Origin: Saccharina japonica
Taxonomy: Eukaryota; Sar; Phaeophyceae; Laminariales; Laminariaceae
NCBI GenBank assembly: GCA_008828725.1
Contig: MEHQ01002062.1
Coordinates: 88,602 to 152,601 of the forward strand
DNA: 64,000 nt
Reading direction: 5' to 3'
Below the pieces are notes generated by a model. That model searched no databases, was not told the DNA's origin, and saw only the letters and a list, made by a program, of their open reading frames with translations. Within the stretch, counting starts at the first letter, position 1, and each line of letters opens with the position of its first letter. The position numbers and the translations under genes are program-made. Below, piece by piece: positions 49,101-59,300 of this stretch.

Positions 49101-52100
49101 ACTGGGGGCGCACGCGTGTGTAAACTGGTGCATATGTTGGACGGGCGCTTGCGGGGTCAGAGTTGTTATCCACGGGGTTGTGGGTTGGTGGTGTTCATGG
49201 TGATTTTGTACGGGCGGGACACCACCATCACCACCAACATCAATACCGCCACCACCGCCAACACCAACACCAACACCACCGCCACCGCTACCACAACCAC
49301 CACCACTACCCCCACCACCGCCATAACCACAACGATTGACACCGCAAACATCCCGACACCCACCCCTACCCCCGGTCCCACCACCACCTCCACCTCCAAA
49401 ACGAATGCCCCCAAACCCAGTAGGGAAAAAAAAGCGATCCTCATTTGCAGTGGGAAGGTCTTCAGGAGAGGCATAAGGGCCCTGGATCACCGCACGACTG
49501 CCCACCAATGTCGACACCAACGCCAACACCAACACCAGCAACAAACTCAATACCGACGCCAACACCGTCACAGACCCCACCCCTAACAGAAGCTATCAAC
49601 GACAGCACAAACACCAGCAGGAGAACCAACATCAACACCATGCCCCCGCTTACCTCCACCCAAAAAACAATACCAAAACCATGAACATGACCAACACCAA
49701 CATCAACACGACTCCCAAACTAGAGACCAACACCACCAACACCACTGACACCAACACCAACACAACCAACACCCTCCCCCTACCCCCACCCCTAACAGCG
49801 ACATCAGCACCCACGCCAAAAGAAGCACCACCAACACGATCCCCACCCCTACGCCTACCTTAAATACCAACACCAACACCTAACACCATAAACAGGAAGA
49901 TGTCCAATCCCAATACAACACCCTTACCCAACCCCAACACCACCACCGCCACCGCCACCACCACCGACGCCCACCCCGACACCCCCGAAACAAAAACACC
50001 GCCGACATAAACGCAACCAACACCACCCCCACCCCCACCACTGCCTCTACCCCCAAAACCTGGCAGCAATATCACCACCAACACCAACACGACCAACACC
50101 AACGACGACAACATCATCAACACCACCACCACCAACAACTCCACCAGCCCCACTTCTATCCCCTGGCGGCAATATCAATATCAACACCAAACTAACACCA
50201 ACACCAACAACTCCAACACCGACACTATCACCTGAACCAACAACACCAACACCAACAACCACAGCAGCAACAACAACCAACACCAACAACAACAACAACA
50301 CCAACACCAACACCACCACCACCACCACCACCTCCACCACAATCAACAACAATACAAGAAACATGGCATCCAATGCTCACGTGCAGTGGGAAGGTCTTCG
50401 GGAGGCGCGTCCGGGTCTTGGGAGACCTCCACGCAGGCGCCGGGCATAAGTTTCAGAGTCTCCGCAGCAGCGCCCCACCCAGGCCGAACGCACGCCTGCA
50501 CCAGCCGCACCGACAAGGGCGCGTACCTGCGGAACAAAAAAACGAAAACCCACGCACAGCGATATCGAAGGAGGCGACGGCCGGCATTACGCGGGAACAC
50601 AAGTAGTTAGAACCAAATATGGCGTGTAAACATAGGTGAATACATGGTTTTCGGCTCCATCGTGAGTTCTGACTGCTGTTATTACCACAGTAGCCCACCC
50701 AGTACTAGTGTTGCCGGCTTGGTCCAGCTCGTACTCGTACAACAAAATGGGTGAATACTACAACAACACATCTTCGTTCCCGAGAACGTTCCGCGACGGT
50801 CGGGGTCAGGTACGTAGCGTTTAGGGACAGGGGTAGAGTCTAAAGTCGAGTGCAGTTCAACAATGCTGTCCGTTAAGCTTGGCCGAGGTATATGCATAGC
50901 TCTAAGAATTATGATACATCGCAGTAATTACTGGCCTATTGGAAACACCGTGAGAGTTGGGGACGTGTTTTGGTTGTTTGCAAACTGCTCCGTACGACAG
51001 AGTGGGTCAATACACGTTCACATCCTCACTCCGAGGAGTTCGTCGGCGGTGGGGGTTGAGGCTTTACGGTTTCGGGTCCAGGGGTATCGGGGTAGAGCTG
51101 AGAGGCAAGCATGTTCTAACCATTTTACTCAGAGGAGCTTGGCCGAGGTACTTCGGTATATACATAGCTCTAGACATGATAGCATCTTGGTATATCGGAA
51201 AACAAAACGCGTAGTGCGAGTGTATTGCAAACATCGTAACAGTTGGACGGGAATTGTTTTGCAATACTAGCAAGGGTTAGAGTTGTGAAAGGTTTACCGG
51301 CCGAAACGCGATTTGGCGGACAGCAGCCTGGGGACGGGGAAAGGTTTGGGGAAGGGAGGTTTAGGCAACAGAAATAATTGACAAAAAATCACACTAACAA
51401 AAACACAAAAAAAAAAAAAAAAAATCCAGGGGTACGTATGCGACATATAAAAAGGGGAACGGTAACACACTCCTCGTACAAAGGTCAGAACGGTCGGCAA
51501 ACCAGTAAGGTGGGATGTGTGTACGAACAAAAGATGGACACCGGCACAGCTGCAGCATTTTGTTTTACATTTTCGTAAATATATCTCTGCCTGATTCTCG
51601 AAAAACAAAAATCGGGGTGCATGTGGCTTCGCTAGGGGGTGGCCTCCTCGACAAAGTTCGAGGCTAACCACTCGAGGAGTTATCTTACCACCCTGAAAAA
51701 AAAAAACAGACGAAACCAAAAACCGAGATGAACAAATCACTTATCCTAGGTGTACAACGAATTGTGTTGTCAGAAAACATGAAGGGCAACCCAGCGATAA
51801 GGCATGCCCTATACATAAGGCTTGCCTTATAAGGCACACGCCTTCTTGGGGGTAGTTTATCACTTCAGGAGCCCCTTCGATACGATATGATTAACCAAAA
51901 CGTGCTACGTAACTCTATCGTAGCACGGGTCGGTGTCGACTTTCCGTTTTTAGGGGTGACGCATACGTGTTAAAATAGGGGGTAGCACTTTCCGGTCGAA
52001 AATATTCCTGACTGACTGTTAGTAAGCCCCTTACCCCAATATCGCTGGAATACCATTTGGTGATATACAACCATATTCGTGGTATACCTATCATAGGCTT

Positions 52101-53346
52101 GGAGATTGTTCATTGAGTTGCACTTCTATCATAGCTTTTCTCCGAAATCATTGTTTCGGGTGACGTTTAGAGCTTCTCAAGCGGGGGAATCTCGGAAACA
52201 TTGGTGGCTACCCCTACAAGGAAAACATTAGGTGCTATCCCTCTATAAGGCAATTTTTGGGTGCTACCCCTATATAAGGCAAATTTTGGGTGCTACCCCT
52301 GTATAAGGTAAACATTATTTGCTACCCCTATATAAGGTAAACATTAGGTGCTATCCCTAAAAGGAAAACACTAGGCGCTAACCCTAGATCGCAAACATTA
52401 CGTGCTACCCCTATATATGGCAAAACATTAGGTGCTACCCCTATATATAAGGCACACATTAGGTGCTAACCCTCAAAGGCAAACATTAGGTGCAAACCTT
52501 ATATAAGGTAAACATTATGTGCTACCCCTTTATAAGGTAAACCTTAGGTGCTATCCCTAAAAGGAAAACATTAGGTGCTAACCCTAGAAGGCAAACATTA
52601 GGTGCTACCCCTATATAAGGCAAAACATTAGGTGCTACCCCTATATAAGGTAAACCTTACCAGGTAGGTGCTATCCCTAAAAGGAAAACATTAGGTGCTA
52701 ACCCTAGAAGGCAAACATTAGGTGCTACCCCTATATAAGGCAAACATTAGGTGCTACCCCTATATATAAGGCAAACATTAGGTGCTCCCTCTTTAAGGCA
52801 AACACTAGGTGCTACCCCAATATAAGGCAAACATTAGGTGCTACCCCCACGATATTAAACAAACATTAGGCGCTATCCCTGGAAGGCAAAAAACACGCGT
52901 CGAATGTACTCCTACTCACCCTGAGGATACGTAGGCGATGTCATCGGGTGCGCGGACGCCGACTGAGTCGTTCACCAGCCTCAGGGCTCGACGGAGGGAG
53001 GGCCAGGGGGACCCCGGCTCGACAGACCCTACCCACCCTTTTTCGCGTTTCTTCAGCAAACCCACAGCCTCCAGGTTGTTGAGGGCGAACAGGTACTGGT
53101 ACCCGTACGTCTGGGGTATGGGGAGTGGGACGGAGAGGAGGGGGGAGGGTCGATCGGTGTTTTTATCAGGGTCGTCACGACCTTCATTTTGGTAAGCATC
53201 ACGGTCGTCGTCTTCATCAGCATAACAAGCATCATGGGAATCCTCATCCTCAACGTCGGCATCAATGCTATCGTCAATTTCAACACCAACACCATCATCA
53301 ACATCATCATCATCTCCATCCTCAGAATCACCATCATCATCACTAC

Positions 53347-53386
<40 letters not shown>

Positions 53387-56300
53387 GTCACCCTCCTCGA
53401 TGTCATCTCCAATATGATCAATAGCATCTTCACTTTCATCATTATGATCCATATCATCCTTATCTTCATCATCATCACTACCATAATCAACAACATCACC
53501 ACCATCAGCATCAGCATCATCAGCACCATCATCATCATCATCATCATCACCATCGCCATCACCATCATAATCATCATCATCACCATAATCATCGTCATCA
53601 TCACAATCACCATCATGAACAACATAATCATCACCGTCATCATCATCATCATCATCATCACCATCATCGTCAGCATCATCCTAATCATTATCATCATCAT
53701 CATCACCATCATCATCATCCTCATCCTCTATCGTTACATTCATCATCATCGTCATCATCACATTCATAATCGCCACCACCATCACCAACAACCATCCCCG
53801 TAACTACGTACAGCAAGAACCCTTTTTGTTGGCGGGGGGTGCGAACTGACCTGAACGACTTCCTTCTTCAAGAACTCGTACTTGCTCGACTTGATGCCCA
53901 CGTCCGTCATGCTCTGGAGGCATAGCAGCCGCATCACCCGCATGGCCGGCTGCTGCATGCTTATCATCTCTTCGATCACCTGCGATCAAACATGGCAGGG
54001 GACGGCCCTTTTACCCCTTGAAACATACCACCAAGGCTGAGCATGGGCGGCAGCTGCATGCTTATCGTCTCGTCGATCACCTGCGATCAAACATGGCGAG
54101 GGGCGGCACTTTTCCCCCTTGAAACATATCATCAGGGTAAAACCCGGGGACGAGGAAGATCATCCCCGTTTCCGGAACACGCCTGGTGGTCATATTTTCA
54201 AAGCATGTCTTTTGAATGGTTACTGGCTGTTGGCTGTCGATGTCTACCTCGGTCTGTTACTGGCACGCAACGCGCAACACGCAGCAAACTAAAAATAACA
54301 ATAAACAGATGAGGCGTTTTATTCTAGCGGGGATAGAGGACAATGCGCACGCAATTCGACGCGAGTCATCAAGAGAGAAACATGCCGAACTCTTCCCGTG
54401 AAATAAGTAAAGAGATACACCGTTATGGAGAGGAGGAATGCGTGCCCGCGATGTAACCCCAGAACTGAGTTACGAAAGGAAGGGAGCTGGAGAAGTAGGG
54501 CAAGTACAATATATGGGACGGGAAAAATTAAACAAAGCTACAACTCATCGGCATGCACACATACACAAGAGACAAAGTAGTCGCATCCTAAAATCACGCG
54601 CGCGCTGGTTAGAGGCCGCGGAAGCCCTAACGCCAGTGAGCCACACCACGGAAATTCTTCACATGTACGGCAAACGCTCAACACACCCATACGGAGACAA
54701 ACACCCATACGGAAACAAACCCCAACACCCTCCTCCCCCGCCCAATGGACAAAACAATAGTACAAACAACATACCGGTAGCCTATTTACATGTAGCAGCA
54801 GCAACAGTAGTAACAGGAACATCAGCAGTGATCACCACGCTGGCAGGGAAAGAACGAACACACCACGACCAGCAGGACCTTCTACATACAGAAGGCCGTG
54901 ACCTTCCTGGTTCGAGCCCAAAGCGATAAACCCAGCCAAGACCCCTTTACTACGTGGGAAAATCCACCAACAAAAACAAAGCCGCCCTGCTTGTCTACCT
55001 CGCAGCAATCGTCGCCTTCCAGGAGGGCCCTCTCCGTTTGCCACCGCCTCCGGAAGTCTGGAGACCCCGACCCTTCCACGACCAGGCCAGCGATGTTGAT
55101 GTGAAGGTTCAGGGACCTGTAGTCCTCCTTAAGGCCCGGAATCTAAGGGTGGTACGGTTGACAGAAGACAGACGGCCAGGGGAAACAACCAAAATAAGGT
55201 ATACCTGGTACTTGGTACCGCAGGCCGGACATATGATGATATACTGTAGGTACTCTAGATCCTGTTGTATTCAGCCGCCATGGCATGTTGCATCTAAGAG
55301 TCCATAGTGCAGATTCCACACGGAAAACACGGTACATATAGTGTCAATCAGGTCTACCTGCCGCGAAACTTCTAGACAACGAAGTATAAATACGGAACTG
55401 ATATGCCTTGTGCCTGGGAGGTATTAAGGGAGGGAAGGAGGGAGAGAGGGGGGGGCGAGAGAGAGGGAGGGATGGATGGAGGGAGGGCGGGAGGGAGGCA
55501 GAGAAAAGCGGGAAGTCTACGCTACTTGAGTGCAAGAAAAAGTCAAGGGAGGGGAGGGAGGGAGGAGGGAGGAGGAGGGAGGGAGGGAGGGAGAGGAGGG
55601 AAGGAGGGAGGGGGGAGGGAGGGACGAAGGGAGAGAGGGAGGGGGAGAGGAGCGAGAGAGGGAGGGAGGCAGGGGAGGGAGGGAGGACGTCTTACGCTGC
55701 TTCAGTGTGAAGAAAAGGCCTTTGAAGGAGAGAGGGAGGAGGGAGGGGGGCGCGAGGCGGGAGGGAGGCAGAGAAAGGAGGGAAGTATACTCTACTTCAG
55801 TACGAGAAAACCACAGCGACGCGATGAAATAAAACCAACAGACCTTCTTGACGAACTCGTGAATCTCCGTGATGCTCTGGTCCCGGTTGGCACGGAAGCG
55901 GTTGTAGCTCTCCCGGATGTGTTTAGCCTAGGGACGTCGACAAAGAGGGACAACACACACCGGCGGCATCAAGTAAATATGTGTCGGGAACAGGGTACCG
56001 TAACGAGCGTGGAATTCACACAGGGGTGCGGTCGTTTTTGAGGACTTGGCTTTCCCAGAAAGGAAAGGTATAAGGTTTCTAACACGGAACAAGGCCTTTT
56101 CCGAATATATCAGGTCGAGAGCACTCCGAAAAAAACTATTTCTACTTTTAGCACCCAAAATTCTCAAACCGCGCGGCCTCAAAGTCGGAGGCGCTTTGAA
56201 AGTGGGTATACCACTCCAATCGTTTTGGGCGCGTCGAGGCATATTTTGGTCCTAAGGGGGAAGTCAACCAATGGGTTAAGTCGACGCCCCCCTGATCTTT

Positions 56301-59300
56301 GCCGAGAAAAACAAGCGCTGAAAAACGATCGCACCCTTGTGCGAACTCAACTCTCTTTTTACCGTCGTGCATGGTGGATGCGTACGATTGAACGTAGGAA
56401 TTCTGGGGTTGGTTGGGCGGGGTTGAATCTTAACATATATGGAAGTCGTGTTTGGATAGGGGGCACATACGAGCATGAGAGAGAGGGCGAGTAAGTCTGG
56501 TTGAGGTTGAAGTCCCATTCAGAAAGAGAGACAAAAGACTCGGCGGGTACTAGATAAGAGAACCAATACCGCACAGGATAGGAAGCTGGCGGGGGTGGGT
56601 ATCTAGCTAGCATCGTCTTTACTGCTGTTGTGAGGATTGAGGCTGAAAGGGGAGGCTGGACACCGCAATGACGCCAAGCAGTGTTTACGGCCCAACTTCG
56701 AAAAAATGGTTGACCGCCCGCACAAGCGCCTCCTTTCATTCTTATTCCGAAAACAAAACTCACGCATCAACGACAACATTCATTGGCAAAATACGCTATT
56801 ATAGGGGACGGCGATTTGACCCCTTGCGTCACGCTCTCTTAGCGCTAAAACCAACAAAGATAATGCCAAAAGATGCCTCGACGCGCCCAAAACGATTGGA
56901 GTGGTATACCAACTTTCAAGTCCGTCCGGTTTGATAATTTCGGGGGGTCAAGACCAGGTAAATCGGCTTGTCACGAGAAAATAAACTACTTGGGGGTAGT
57001 ATGGTGTCATTTTTGCGGTAGCAAAGATAGGACCAAAACGGATGTAAAATCACCTAAATTGACCGTCCCGAGGAGGTCTTGAATGTGGGTATACCGCTGT
57101 TTACAACGCAGGCCAGAGTGTTACTATTAATAGCACACTTACTCGTTGGATACAAGGTAACGGATGATGGATGATGGGATGACAGGTGATGGGATGACGG
57201 GCGACGGGATGAAGGGATGGAAGATAGTATGACGGGGGGGTGGATTAGGGGCAAGCCGAACACACGGTAGCAATAAACACGCAACCGCTTTTGGGGGGGC
57301 TCGAGATGGTATCAACGAAAACTATGACAAAAAAATCGGTTTTATCCACCGTTTACAAGTGAAGCGCAAGGTGAGCGCCCAGCAGTGCAGTGCTGGCGGG
57401 AGCATGTTGCGCCTGTGCCGTACGACTCGTTGGATGCAACCGTTGTAACTCGGGACACCAACCATTCTATCACATCATCCCCTACCCCCGCCCTGTTCGC
57501 TGCTGTATCCCTCCCTTTCTGCCGTCAATCTGCCTTCCCCTATGAATTCCCAATAGCGTAAAACGGAGGTGCCTTGACGGTAACACATGAACAAATACTA
57601 GCGTGGAAGGACGCATGCTACGGTTGAGATCTACCCTTTTGTATTATGAGGGTGTGGTTACATGAGCTCTAACCCCCCCCCCCCCACCCAAAACCAGATT
57701 TTGATTAACAAAAATGCCAAGTGCGACCCGAAGGACAATCCGGCCCACCGCCTAGGCATACTAAAACATCAGATTGTAAAGCAAGAATGGCATCCCAACG
57801 ACTTTGAGGTTAAGGAGCCTTTAACAGGTCATTCCGAAAATAATGTGGCCAAAAAACGGTACAGTACCCCTTATCGCAGCACGCGTCGGAACCAGACCGA
57901 AAATAATTCGCCAAAAAACGGTACAGTACGTACCCCGCATCGGAAACAGACCGAAAATAAGTTCGCCAAAAAACGGTACAGTCCCCCTATCGTAGCACGC
58001 ATCGAAAACAGACCATTATGGATAATTAACTTACGGATTAGGGACTAAGGAAACTGGGGCTATGGAGAATGTGTTACATGGAAGGTGGATGACCGATGAG
58101 GGGTTGTGCATGCTGGATGACGGATAATGGATGGTGTGGACGGATAATGGGATGATGAAATATGGATGATGGATGATGGATAGTGGATGAACCATCGATA
58201 GTTCTTGTTCTTGTTACTGTTGTTCCTGCTCTTGCTGTCGCCGTTGTTTCTTGATCCACAACCCATCACAAAACCCTGGGAAGCAGTCACACGACGGGCT
58301 AAACGTCCTAAAAACCAAAACATACGATGTATTCTGAAAAAGCAAATGAAAACAATAAAAAACGCCGCCGCTATGATGAAAACGCGAAGCACTGCGAACA
58401 AATACCCGCTTAACTTTTTCATTGCCTTACGAAGAAACATTAACAGCATCCGAGATTCACAGCAAAACGACCACCGGTTCCTCATGGTCTTCATCATGGT
58501 GCAGTTCCGTTTCGCTAGCTCACCTTTTCCTGCAGAAACGGCATCAGCTGCTCGACATGCACGTCTCGAACCGTGGAAAACAGTGGGTCGTCCGAGTTCA
58601 GCGGGACGGGCACCTGCTTAAACGGATAGCAACGAACGCGACATGGCATATGGTACGGTAAGGGTTTGCCACATGAGGCATGCTAGGGTAGAGGTGTACC
58701 TTAATTTTTCTGAAGTTGTGATGATCACTTGATTAGTAGTCAGTAATAGTAAAAAATATAGTCAGTGATAGTCAGTGATAGTCGGTAATAGTCAGTAATA
58801 GTCAGTAATAGTCAGTGATAGTCGGTAATAGTCAGCAATAGTCAGTAATAGTCAGTAATATCGACTATAATAAGTGATAGTAAGTCATAGTCGATAAAAA
58901 AGTCCGTAAAATAGTCAGTAATGGTCGGAAAAAAATGTAATAGTGAGTAATAGTCGGCAATAGTCAGACTTGGCCAGTAATAGTCTGTAACAGTGGGTAA
59001 TAGTCAGTACTACAGTAGTCAGTCACAGATATGATGGCCAACATGCGCTGCCCCTAATGAAGCAGGCACGATACACTCAGATACCCCCTCTCACAAAGAC
59101 AATCATCTGCACAAAAAAAAAAATGGTTTCCGTGTAGAATCTGCATGACACATATCATGCGCAATAGTTGGCCGGGTGAGACGATCTGAAGCGACTCAGC
59201 TTCTTGCACAGCACATCATCACGAAATAATGTACTCACAGGATTTAGAGGATCTACTGTAGGTCGTCACGCCTTCCGAGCTGTGAAACCCTTACCGCGAA

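Noticed and set aside
49074..50373. Thr/Asn-rich and Val/Gly-rich frames
   Set aside because: Translations of the CAACAC array in a VPS33 intron.
52199..52890. Regular ~29-bp repeats considered as a CRISPR array
   Set aside because: Units are directly tandem without unique spacers, inside a eukaryotic intron; it is a minisatellite.
53053..53803. Met/Ile-rich frames of 204-223 codons on both strands
   Set aside because: Direct translations of the ATC array.
55403..56041. 212-codon Gly/Arg/Glu-rich frame on the plus strand
   Set aside because: Translation of the GGGA purine tract, antisense to the VPS33 intron and exon d.
58060..58497. 145-codon frame with one strongly hydrophobic segment, just after VPS33 exon c
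   Set aside because: It lies wholly in the intron and ends in a GATGG simple repeat; the hydrophobic run is probably chance.
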